From Pelecanus crispus (lineage: Eukaryota > Chordata > Aves > Pelecaniformes > Pelecanidae), in the NCBI RefSeq assembly GCF_030463565.1, contig NC_134644.1, forward strand, positions 149,693,967 to 149,757,966: DNA of 64,000 nucleotides, read 5' to 3'. This document shows, in pieces, positions 48,801 to 60,400 of the stretch. The translations under genes were made by a program, and so were the position numbers. Under the pieces are notes generated by a model that was not told where the DNA came from, did not search any database, and saw only the letters and a list, made by a program, of their open reading frames with translations. Each line of letters starts with the position of its first letter. Positions within the stretch are counted from its first letter, which is position 1.

Positions 48801-49233
48801 CACCCATTGATGGCTTGGCATGAAAGCTGAAAGGGCTTTGAATCTTTTAATTTTGGGATTCCCGGAGAAACTTTGGTATTAAACTTCTGCTTTTATGTGG
48901 GAAACAAGAATTGCTGTGTACTGTACCTCGACTGTTAAGCAGTCTTGAGGTTTTCAAGGTAAAGGAGACAACTAAACGGCAGTGTTCAATTCAGGGTTTC
49001 ACGTACAAGGAAAGACCTGTTGGTACGGAGTCAGGGAGTGTGATACAATGTCAAATCAGGGGGTTCACGTTAACAGCACAGCAATACTGTTTGCTTGGGT
49101 TGCCCTGCCCCTCTATCGTTCCTAAGTAACCATTCTTAAGATGGAGTAAGTTTATGTGGTCATTAGATTAGGAAGGTCCCTTGGTCCTAACCTGTAGCCT
49201 GCGTGGAGGTGATCTGACCATGCATCTTCCCAG
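45874..49233 (+). other. intron 1 segment, no gene recognised
   Basis: A GC-rich patch at 46040-46260 yields short overlapping frames on both strands. The remainder is AT-rich. A 16-bp palindrome within it is listed separately. No exon or RNA gene is supported. Confidence 0.5.
48125..48140. promoter_or_regulatory. 16-bp palindrome TTGGCATGCATGCCAA
   Basis: A perfect palindrome whose half-sites TTGGC and GCCAA are the nuclear factor I halves. The spacer is six bases where the usual full NFI site has five, so binding is uncertain. The centre is ATGCAT. It could equally be chance. Confidence 0.3.
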
Positions 49234-49259
49234 CTGTTGGTCTGGGGAAGGACCAACAG
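49234..49259. repeat. perfect hairpin, 9-bp arms
   Basis: CTGTTGGTC (49234-49242) and GACCAACAG (49251-49259) are exact reverse complements around the loop TGGGGAAG. No RNA-gene features accompany it. Confidence 0.85.
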
Positions 49260-52200
49260 GGCTCATCCTCTCTTGAGTGTGGGCTTTCAGCGTGAACTGC
49301 TGTAGAACCACAGGAAACTTTAATTGCTGGAGGAAGAAAATAAAATGCTGCAGTTTCATATCCTGTGATCCAAGTAGCTTTTACTTGCTGAGTTGTGAGA
49401 TGAGGCTGTGGGACTTCTGAGGAGACTCTGCCCAGGTAAAGAACTGCTCTTCACTGGGGTATAGTGGTGGCAGAGATCCACAGAGGTGAAGGTTTGTTGT
49501 TCCAGAAAATTCTGCATAACTGAATGAAGATGTAGGTATCTTCTGCAGGGTAGATGATGAAGGCATCTTTTGTAGGTGCAGACCCACCTACGGTCTAGCT
49601 CAGCTAGCAGTCCTTTCATACTACTACACGTGGGCTTGAGCCTAGTTGGATAGCCTAGGAGGGCTGTTGAGTAACTGATGAGGATCTCTTTTTGTTCATT
49701 TACTAAACATCTGTTGTAGCTGGAGAGCATGGAGCAAGCTGTTTGATCTGTCCTTCATCACAAATCATGCCGTTGGTACTTGTGCATAAGGATAGAAAAC
49801 TCTGCCTGATCTTGCTGCCATGCTTGCTCGCCTCCCTCTTGTATCTTCATACAGCAACCTCTGTCCCACCCTGGGTAACACAGTTTCTGGATAAGGAATT
49901 AAATTATTAGGCTAAAGTGTGGCCTCTGTGCGTATCTAGTAGATAAATGATGCACAACTGGAAATCAGACTCTGTGAAATGAAATGGAAAGATAGAAGCT
50001 TTTTCCATTGGAATTTACCTCAAATGTTAGAGGACGTTTATCTTTCTCCTCAAGGCAGGACAAGCTGCAGTTCCAAAGCTGTAAGCAGGCCAAAGACCCA
50101 CTACACAGATCTGAGCCTGTATAATGGGAAGAAAAACATTAAGATAAGTTCTGTTATCACATAATGTACCATACGGCATGTAATTACACATTAGGGAATA
50201 TTTCTAAAGGCACAGATGACTGTTAGAAAACAGGCAGATGAGTTTCTATGACTTCATGAAGAGTGTGAACTTAAATCTGTCAGCTGCAGCACAGTAATTT
50301 CTTTGGTGCGTGGCCATAAGTGAACAGTAGCTGACGTGGTGGTGGCTTGTTGGTGTCTCCTTACCCCGGGGGGGCTCTTTGCCTTGGAGCGTTGCCCTGT
50401 GAGCACCATGGATGCAGTGTATTTTCTTTAGTGCGAGCCATGACATAGTCTGCTGAGATGTCTGACACCGGCAAGAGTTGTCTTATTAATGCTGTCCCTG
50501 TCAAATACGCCTCTGTTTTGGTAATTAGTCTGGTGTAACAGACTGTGCACATCTTAAAAGCCAGCATATTTTGATTCTTGGCTCTGACGTGAGGCAATCT
50601 CTGTAAATCAGCTCTTTTGGTAGACTCCTCTATTGTTGAATGCTAGCGGTAGTAGAAGCAGTTTGCAGTACTTGTGTTTATTTTGGGCTCTCCGCCTTTC
50701 CTCGGCAGCCACGAGCGGTCAAACCCTTTCTTTATCTGTCGTGAGAGATTGGAGGCCTAAAGCTATAGTTTTGTGCAGCATCAGGAAGTTCTTCTGCATG
50801 AGGTACAAGGAGCGTGAATAATCTTTCTGGCATGTGCTCCAGCCACGGTAGTGGCTCTGTGCTGCACCAGACGGGGTCTCAGCCTGCCGTGCCGCTGCTG
50901 GCACCAGTGCCATCCCCACAGGCAAACACCCGACTTACAACGCTAGTAGGGACACCCATACAAAGATTTACTCTTCCACCCTTACCTGAAGAAGGGGAGC
51001 AAGCATCCTCCAAGATTTTAAAAATACCTGTGGAAATGAGCTCACCAGAATTAGTCACAGCAATCAAAGCTTGTTATTTAATTGGCCGAAGCCAGCAGTG
51101 GGGGAGGCGGTGGCTTTTGCAAATTCAGTTCAGGCAGTTCCCACCGCGAGGCTGGTTTTCACATTGGGCACATGGATGAGCGGGAGGACTGGCACGGAAA
51201 GGCAGCAGCCTTGGGGACCGCTTGGAGGGCTTTAAGCTGTTCTGAGGTAGAACTGGGAGATGGTAACGGTGTCAAAATGATTCGGGGGAAATGAGCAATG
51301 CAGATGTTGGCTTCTGTATGAAACCCTTGCTCTCAAGCTTGCAAAATTCAGTCTGGGACCTGTTGTTATGGAAAGAATATTTTTGCTGTGATCACAGTTA
51401 CCCAGACCGTGGTGTAGGGCAGCTTTCCTGTCGCCAGTACCCCCTCCACTAACATCACCGTTGCGCAGGCAGTATGGTTTCTCCAAGGAAGAAAATGGGG
51501 AGTCCTTAAGAGTGTTGTGCTTAAATTACATCACGAATTATTAGCACCTTATTTCTCAAAAAATCCCACAAGTGCCCACTACCATGCCTCCCACTGCCAC
51601 TTCTGCCGAAGGCCCTGCCGCAGTTGGCACAGTGGGGTTTGGCCTGCGAGTCCTTAAAAGTGGCCACCATCCCCTTGAGAGGAAATATCAGGGACTACTT
51701 CTTTCCTTCCCTTTTCTTCTGTGCCCAGCTGTAGGACATATGAGTGAAAGGAAAGAAAGGCATCTCTGATAAGACAATTAGTGGTAAACATGCCTCGTAA
51801 CATAAAATCCTACTTCAAAATTATGTGTTTCCGGCAGGGTACACGCAGGCAGTGTCGGGATGCACAGGCTGAAGGAGGTTGATGAGCACTGCTAGAGCTG
51901 GCAGATGCTCACCTCTGGGAACCAGTAACACAGTGGGAAATGGAAGGTGGATGCTCTTCTGGTTAGGACATTTCTCTGGCAAAACCTCGTGCTTTGAGGT
52001 GTAAATCTGATTTTCAAATTTTGTGCTTGATAGAGGTTTTTTTTGTCTAAAATCATGACTTTCATTCCTGGAGAAGGTTAACGAGGTTTTAGGGGGACAG
52101 TGTCACCAGTGAAATAGCTTTCCTGGTATGACGAGGGAAGTCAAAGAAATGGCGAACAATGATAACAAGACGCCTGCTGGCTTCGGGGTCGGCAGTGCTG

Positions 52201-55200
52201 ATGTCTGTTAGGACTAACTCCTGTTGGGTGGCAGGTCATAGTTCCTCTTGCAGGAAGCCTGGGGGGAAACAGAGCTTCTCCTTCACACAACTGCCTTTTC
52301 TTCTGCCTTCAATGGGAGTCTCGGCAATGGCCCTCGGGCTTTAGATGAATGCATTCAGGTAGTTAGCTTTCCAAAAATGGAGTGTATATGAAGAATACAT
52401 CACGTAGGGAACTCAGACTCACCAGCTGAAGATGCTTTTATACAAGCACTAATACAACAGTACTATCTGTTAATAGAAGAGGACAGTCTGTTTTCTTTCT
52501 CCTTCTTACGTATAAGATCTCCACCTCATCAACAGCTGTAATGCTTGCAAATTTTCAGAGCTCCTGGCTTAGATAGTTGGGTTATAACATCACTTTTAAA
52601 ATATTAGTCTCTGGTTCTGTGCATATTAAACGGGTTACATCTAAAAGACTTCCATCTGGGGAAAAAGGGAGGCAATGTACCATTAATAACCCAGCTGCAA
52701 ACCTCAAATTCTCTGTCCCATACATATACCCAAAAAGGCAGAGAACAGAAATTTGAGTGCATCTGTAAGTAATAAAATGTTTCCTTCCATATGTCAGTTA
52801 TTCATTCTTCTTCCGTCTGAGTTTCAAACAGCCACGACAGCCATGGTAGACATTACTTCTTCACTGCTCCTCACACCAGCTTTCTTGGCTTCATCCACAT
52901 AGCATAAAAGTCTTTAATGTCGTACTCCTAAATCATCCCCATGTAATGGGAGTACTGACTATAACAGCAGCACTGGAAAAGGGAATGGCTATTGCAGGGC
53001 ACTTTGTACTTTTTTTTTTTAAATGAAGTACGCCATCCTTTCCCAACCTTCCTATTGTCTGAAGATTGCTTTCAAGATTTTGCCATTGTAATTTTGATGA
53101 ATGATTTATGCCTTTCATGAGATGATGAGTCAGAAAGTATTTTTGCTTTGTTTCCTCTCTCATTTAGTGTCAGAATGAAAGCTTTTTTTATTAAATATAT
53201 CCTGGACGATCTACATTTATTAAATTACGAATCATTAAAAATGTAAGATTTAGTAAAATAAAAACTTTGGTATTTCAAATTCAACATATAACTGGTATGG
53301 GAATATCTTTTATCTAGTACTTAATGGGTGCTAATCTACACTACATCCATGAAATTTAGATTTATGTCAGTGTAGTCAATAACCAGACAGGAAGCAGTGA
53401 TCATTGGCATGTAGCATGTGAAGTATTTAGGTCACAGGATTTTGCAGCATTATATTCTTGGAATAAAAATGTAAGTGGGATAACAATGGTGGACGAGAAT
53501 GCAATCTCTGTCAAGAGGTAACGAGCAGTTTTTGAGGCTTCAGGGCCAGATTAAAGGACTGATAACAGAGACATCCTTGCCTAGTGTTCCTGCCGTTTTA
53601 ATAGATCTGAAAATAATGCTGTTAAATAAAACTGACATGAGGACCCTCATTTCAATTGTTAGCCATAGGAAATAGTCCCTTAAATATTTGGCCTTCATAA
53701 TAACTAAAAATAGATTTATGGAGTTGGAATTTGCAAACTTTTTTATTTTTCCTCCTAAGCATATTAAAGTGCTAGTACAGACCTTTCTCTGTCCAACCTT
53801 ACTGACAACAGACTTGTTTTTCCAACTTATCTTTTGTGAACACCCTGGGAGTAGTCCACAGGCCCTCATGGATTGCCAGCTGACAAGCGAGAAAACATTT
53901 CTAGAGCAAATATTAAATCAAATTTATTTTTACATAGCATAAAACTGCAAAGCATAGCTTCAGTGCTTGATACTTACTTAAGCACCATGAAGTATTCTTT
54001 TATTTTCATTAACTGTCTCTCATTTTTCTAAGCTTAATCTTCACAGAATTATTTTTAATGGCTATGCATTTTTTGTTAACTGTTGGGCTTTTCTTTTTAT
54101 TCTTTCATTCCAAGTGGACTAAGGCATCTATGTGCTTCTGAGCAACTGGGAAAAGAGGTGCAAGCTGTGGGTGTAGAGGGGGTGCCCCTACCCCAAATCT
54201 ACTAGCCAGCTTGCAAAGAAAGCCTGTTTGGGGACAGTGCAGTGCATTTGTCTGTGCAAATGGTCGGGATTTTTAAGCCAGGGTATGCTTCTTTGTGCCT
54301 TTGGTTTGAGAGGCTTGTGTCCTGCCCAAGTTCCACTAAAGGAGAATCGTTTGTACTGGAAGTGAGCTGAAGCAAGGGGCTCTGGCCAGAGAAGCTGCAG
54401 AGCATCTTCCTCAGATGGAGCTTGATGTCTGATCTGAATGCGTTTGGGGTTCACTGTGCCATATATTTCTCCCCATAGTAAATATTGTACTGGATCTATA
54501 AGACTGTGGGGAATAGTTTTCTCATTCTGATGGAGTTGTGCCATCCACAATACTAGATACTAAATAACGTTTCACATTGTATCCTTTGCATCCCCAGAAT
54601 AAAATACAATGGATGCTCAAATTGCTGCTGAAAACTACCCAGGCTTTTCCTCCATTTCTGTTCCTCTGTTTTCAGCTGGTTTAAATCTTGAGAACATCTC
54701 AGCATAGCTAGAAATGAAAGCTTTTGGCAGCTGAAAAGCCATAATTCATTGAAAGAAAGGGAGTGAATATGATGGTGGGGAGCCTGGCTGACCAGGCGCT
54801 TGCAGCTTGGGCTGGATTGGGTTAGCTGCTCAGCTGTTTTACAAAAACTGAATCTTTAAAAGAACTGTCAGGGATCCTTTCTATCTTCTCTGACTCCTGT
54901 GAGGCTGGAAAGAGAAAAAAAACAGGGTTGTTTATTTTTGAGGGGGGTGTTGTGTTGGGGGTTTGTTTGTTTTTTGAATTCTACTAAGTTTCCTTCAGAT
55001 ATAGACAGAAGTGGGAAATAGCCTAGGGAATAAATCAATTGGTAAGTTCATATTTTTAGTCAACACTAAAAATTCTGGGTACGGGTGTGTGATGCTTCTG
55101 TTTTCATGCAGGCTAATTTTCATTCACTAACATTTGCAAAATCAGGCTGTTTCTCAGCTGTTGCCAAATGCTATTGGTAATTCCCATTGTTAGGAAATTT

Positions 55201-57303
55201 CTCCAGGTAGGTCTTCAAATTTTTTTCCCAGCATGGCATGGGGTGGTATTTACTACCTCTGATACCTTTTGAATATTGTATGCCTTTTCTGTATTCATGG
55301 GCAGCCACCTGCATTTCCTTTTAAACATGTTTTGTTTTTTCCTGCCAGATATTGAGGAGTGGGTTGCTCTGTACCACGATTATGGCTGAAAGTAAAATGG
55401 GGCAAAGTGGCTCGGTCCATTGTGGCAGCCTGATCAACAGCAGGATATTTGTCCCGTGACAGGGAGTTGTTTTCCTATACAGAAACAGTCTCAGCTGTGT
55501 CTTAATTACAATACCACCTATACATCTACCGAGGTACTTCAGGCCTTCCTTTGGAGACATCTTTTAAAGGAATTAAGTCATTTGATGGTGACCAGACATT
55601 GTCTTGAATTTCTGCTTTGGACTGCAGCCAGTTCCAGGCAGACCATGTGAACTAGCAGCGGCAGCAGAGAGCAGGCCTTTTGTAAACCTATCTTAAAACC
55701 AGGGCTTTCCCCCCCCCCCCCCCCACATCCCACAGGTAAAAGCTGCCGTAGCAAGAGTAGACTTTGACCAAGTATCGTGTTGTTTTTCTTTTCCTCTGTA
55801 GAAGAAAACCAGGATAACGCTGTTTTAGTTCGGAGCTGTTCAGAGAAATGTTAGGTACCCCCAGCGCAAAGGTCTTTTACTCTGAAATACTCTAATAATC
55901 AGGATGGCCTTTCTGCTTTCCACGAGGAATCATATTTTATTGTAGATCAAATTGAAGAGCAGTTTTCTGCTGTGAAGAAGCGTAGAACAGGATTCTGGTG
56001 CCAAAAACCTCCTAAAAAAAGTCACAAATGTCTTCAGTGATATTTTTCAGACCTCTGGGAAAAAAATTACCTTGGAAAGTCAGATGTGGGTCTTTGCATA
56101 TAGGAGTTACCCCTTTCACAGTTTGGTACCCCTTCAGGAAAGCTACAGTGAATGCTGAGTAGAATAAAATGGGCGATCAATGCCTTGCCGTAAAAAGTAA
56201 GGTGGAAACCTTGGGACTCGGAGCAGCAGGTTTGGGCGCTTATATGAGATATGGCACAGATACATTTTGGTATAGCATTTTGGTATTTGGCTTTTTGACT
56301 TAAAACTCCATTTGCAACTATCATACTTTCCCCAACAAGTTGTGGCAAAGGGGTGTTCACAGAAATGCTGGTAAAAGTAATAGTAGTAATAGTGGCAGGT
56401 ATCTTCTCAGTCATCACAGATACGTGGCTCCCGTAAGGAAGTTTATGCTCTGTTGAGCAAGTGCAAGCTGCTGTGGAGGAAGACAATTTCTAGTCTTTCA
56501 AAACCTAAGTTGTCAGTCTAAAAGGATGACTGATACCTTGTTCTATTATCAGCTCATTCTAGCAGAATCTCTCTTTAGTACGGAAATACTTGCAGATGTA
56601 AAATGTGGTGAAAGTCACAAGAAGCCAACTTTTTAGCCTGTTGAAGCTACAGCTGAATTTTAGGAAAGATGCATTCATTTAGGAATTGGAGCATCTTGCC
56701 TGACCAGAATTTTGGAAATGTGCTGTCTGATCTGGCTGGAAATGTCATAATCCTTAATCAACAGCACTGTCTTGGAAACATTTGTATTCTGTAGTCTCAG
56801 CTGTTCATTCTAACTTGTAAAGTTAGTTTCGTGGGGTTTGGCTCGATATACCTCTGAGATGTTTTTTGATTCATGCTCTTGTTGCTTCCCATTTGAGATC
56901 AAATGACAGGGTTCACATGACAGCCTATAGATTTGTATATTTGAGATCTTGACAGAGGGCTTCAATCCTGGGATTTGCTTCTTTCCTGTTACAGAAGCTC
57001 TGCAGAGTATATTGCAAATCCTATTTATTCATTCATGCATTTAATGAGATGAAGTGTGATTTGAAGGGGGCTTGCTTCCTAAAGATTGGGTGGTTTCTTA
57101 GTTTTCATTGTGCAGCCTTGAGGGGTTTTTATGCTATAATTTTACAAATTTCTTTAACATCTTAGATAAATGCGTTGCATGAACTGAAAGTATAAACTGT
57201 TCAGTGGGCAATCATCAACTTTGGAAATCGCAGCGAAGATTAAGAGACTGCTACACTAGAGAACTGTTATCTTTTTAACCATTCCCTCTTATCTGTTTTC
57301 CAG
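49260..57303 (+). other. intron 1, 3' portion, no gene recognised
   Basis: AT-rich DNA with short frames. The largest (121 codons at 50814-51179, 139 codons on minus at 56067-56486) show no domain or splice context. A C16 run is at 55709-55724. The last 60 bp include the pyrimidine-rich tract of the exon 2 acceptor. Confidence 0.55.
55709..55724. repeat. C16 homopolymer
   Basis: Sixteen consecutive C in intron 1. A low-complexity tract whose length is likely variable. Confidence 0.9.
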
Positions 57304-57415
57304 AGAGCAGATTTGACCTCTGATAAAGATTTATACCTTGACAACAGCTCTGTTGAAGAAGCATCAGGCGTCTATCCAATTGATGATGATGATTATTCTT
57401 CTGGGTCAGGTTCAG
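57304..57415 (+). CDS. SDC2: syndecan-2, coding exon 2 (GAG-attachment region)
   Basis: The acceptor TTTTCCAG ends at 57303 and the donor CAG|GTAAG has its GT at 57416. The exon is 112 nt: 37 codons plus one base, so the next intron is phase 1. The encoded segment includes [27 protein letters not shown] and SSGSGSG, which closely matches the N-terminal ectodomain of vertebrate syndecan-2. Joined to exon 1, the Ser of ASG is residue 41 and Ser-Gly pairs fall at residues 53, 55 and 57, next to the acidic DDDD that promotes xylosylation. Residues 41, 55 and 57 correspond to the heparan sulfate serines of the human protein. Human has Ser-Ala at 53, so the Ser53-Gly is extra relative to human. An N-glycosylation sequon NSS starts at residue 34. 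The transmembrane and cytoplasmic exons are outside the window. Confidence 0.96.
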
Positions 57416-60400
57416 GTAAGACAACATGTCACAATTTGATTTTAAAAAGTGCAAGAAGTAATGCAATTATTTGAAGAAAAGCTGTGCAGTTTTCCTTTAT
57501 AAGCTGGAGATGATACTTTCAGTGAGTGCTTGGCACTCTATTTACAGAGCGCTGAGCACCCCTGCGGGCTTGGTTTTAAATATTAACTTTCTGCTCTTTT
57601 CTGTTACTCTTTAGTTGCATCATTTCACTGCAATATTTTCTCTCTGCTGTCTCTCTGCTTTCCCTCTGGTTTCTGTGTAGATCTCTCTGGAGTTTAGAAA
57701 TAAGGATTAGAGAAGGCTTAGTTCTCCCATGGCATAACACTAATTTAGCAGTCTGTAAGAAAACATAGCAGCAGCAGCAATCTTGTTTTCTTTTATATGC
57801 ATTCAGGTTCATGCAAACATGGTGTCCATTCCTTTTTTGTTGTTATTCTTTTAAATTTAGAAGTCTAGATACTGCCAAAACCATGACAGTTTTCACTGAG
57901 GTAATTACATCCATATATTGAATAAAGAAATTCTTGAACATAACATACTGATTTCTCAGACTTAAACACTCATTAGAGGCATGTAGCTAGCTCATCATTT
58001 TTCAAAAAACTGTCAGTGAAACCTCATTAATAATTTCTCTTAGAAAGCCTCTTTGTGGAGTATCTTCTAGACTAGCTGGAAGGCTCCAGCTGTTAAAAGT
58101 TAAGTGCAGGATTTTATGGTAGTTCTGGAAGAGAAATTTCCTTATTGTTGTGAATATTTGCCGAGCTGTTGTGGAAATCCCTGTTATTTTCCAAGTGTGT
58201 TACTTATTTGTTTGTCACTGCACTTTTTGTAATCTGTCTTTTGATGTTTATACATAGTTGTGGATTTTTAAGGGATAAGCCCTTCTTGTAGCACCTTGTC
58301 TTTGTTGCCTTGTAAGCCACAGCTGAGATTTTTCAGATGGATTTTTGGTTTTCCTTTCTTTTGGTGATTCAAAGATATGTTAAAATGAAGTCTGCAGAGG
58401 TCTGATTGTGCTGCCAGGCAAATCCAGGCCCGTGGTCATTGGCACCTGGGTGATACCCTGTGTTTTGGGAGCCCTTCATAGGGGCAATTTGACGTTCCAG
58501 TGTCATCAGAGGCTTAATTGGACCTCCTTGCTGTAGACTTCTTTGAGGGGAAATTTAACATTTCATTTGGGAAAAAAAAAAAACAAACTAAATTAGCAAG
58601 TCAGTGATTTAATCCAGTTCCCAGGACTGTCTAAGGAAAATTCTGATCTCCAAGAAAATTGCCCTTTCAGTCAGCATCCCATTCTGTCATGTCTTCAGAT
58701 GCTGGTGACTTGTTAAGCTTCAGGAAAGGAGATAGGTTGACAATAAATAGCGGTATGGAGAATGGTCTGGTTTGGGTTTTTTTTTTCATCCCTCTGTGGA
58801 GTTTGGCTATTTCTAATACAGGTGATTAAAAATGCAGCCCTGCTTTTGAAGTGGAAAAGACTATACAAGAACTGGTTTCAGATTTTGTTAACCTGTCTCA
58901 GTGGTAAAAGTGGAACCAGAAGGACAGAAGCTAACTCTAGACTTCACCAACAGTAACACCTTGGCTTTCTCTTCTCTCTTTTCCTGTGCTCAGCCTTGAG
59001 CCATGGGTGGAAGATGGAGTGTATAACATGCACTCTTGCTACCTCTGGCAATTTCTGTTTCTTTCCTATAAGAAAACAGGAAAAGTCTCATTGTAGACTG
59101 AGACTAGCTGGATGCCTCTCCAGAGAGCTCATGTGACAGTACCAAAATCCAATACTTTTTGAAAAAAGGAAGAACTCTTAAGTTCAAATAGTCTTCTGAG
59201 CAATCCTTGGGCCCAGTTTTATTCACTTAAGAAAAAATCTCAAAAGGAAAGCAAATTAGCATCCCCTCCACCCTGCTCATCCTATACTTACTGCTATTTC
59301 TGTTTTATGAAGTAGAAAGTTTCCTGCAGATGTACCAATGATCAGTTTTCCTCATATTATGTTGAATGTGTCTGTCTTTACTTGATACTCAGTGAGGTAG
59401 TGTTCCTAGCAGGAAGAGCCTTCCCACTCAAGAGTGGTTTTCTTGCTACATAATTCCACTCCAAGCGAACAGATCCAAGATGACAACATGCTGACTCCTT
59501 TCCTTGGTATGAAAATTGTTAGCTGCCACCAGGCCTATGGAGATAAACAGGAATTGTCAGCGCCACCATTCATGCCCTTGCAGGTCTGCAAGCAGCATTA
59601 ACATGGACAGATGTCATTGTAAGCATGACACATTTCAAACTAGAAATTGGCTGAGGGCTTTTTGTAAGGAGAAAAAAAAGGTGATGATGTTCCGCTTTTT
59701 TTGTCTTTTCTTTCCTTTCATAGCCTCTTTAGTCTTCATGTACATTCAGCTGCTGCTGTGTGTTTGCCCAAGTGTTCAGTCCAAATCCATTGGTCAACAG
59801 TTTCCGAAGGAGCCATGCCTGCTTCCTGACTGTCTTGTATCAACAGCAGAAAGTCCATAGTGAATTCATTAGTCCATTGTTTCCTTCTTGCAGTCTGTGT
59901 CTCTGAGGAGATGCCTCAGCCTGTCAGCACTCTTTTTAGTGTTGGTGTTTGTATATAGCATAACAATAAAAGAGTAAGAATAGTTTTTCTGCCTATATGC
60001 AACTTGAAATGCTTTTATCACTACTGTTACTTTTTCCTCTGGCATAAAAGATCTTAACTGAGCCTTGGTCTTGCAGGTACCTGGAAATAGCTGCTAAGCA
60101 GCACGACTACCCTTATGTTAAGGAAAGGTACCATCTCTATCAGATTTATCTACAAGTTCTTTGGAAAACTACCTGTCCGGTTCTTGTGTCTTTTCTTAAG
60201 TTACTCATGGTATACAAGTCTCTGCAATATATAAATCAGAATCTTATGCAAATTTTTCCTTCCCCTTCTTCTCTTCCCCAATCTAATACTTCCCAGTCAA
60301 TAGCAGGTCGAGTTGAGAAGGTTAGCTCAGGATGAACTAGGCCTAGACTGACATTGTGACTGGGGGCTGTTGTTGGAGGAAAGTTATTGTGGTGGGGTTG

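Larger units (their letters stand above)
7873..57303 (+). other. SDC2: SDC2 intron 1 (about 49.4 kb)
   Basis: The intron is bounded by donor GTGAGT (7873) and acceptor TTTTCCAG (ending 57303). The phase is 0 on both sides, so exons 1 and 2 join without breaking a codon. A long first intron is a known feature of vertebrate SDC2 genes. I see no intronic coding gene, tRNA or recognisable microRNA. The repeats, hairpins and duplications found inside it are listed separately. Confidence 0.85.

Noticed and set aside
50814-51179. 121-codon plus-strand ORF in intron 1
   Set aside because: It reads somewhat like protein but matches no family I know, has no flanking splice signals I can support, and this length is expected by chance in a 64-kb window.
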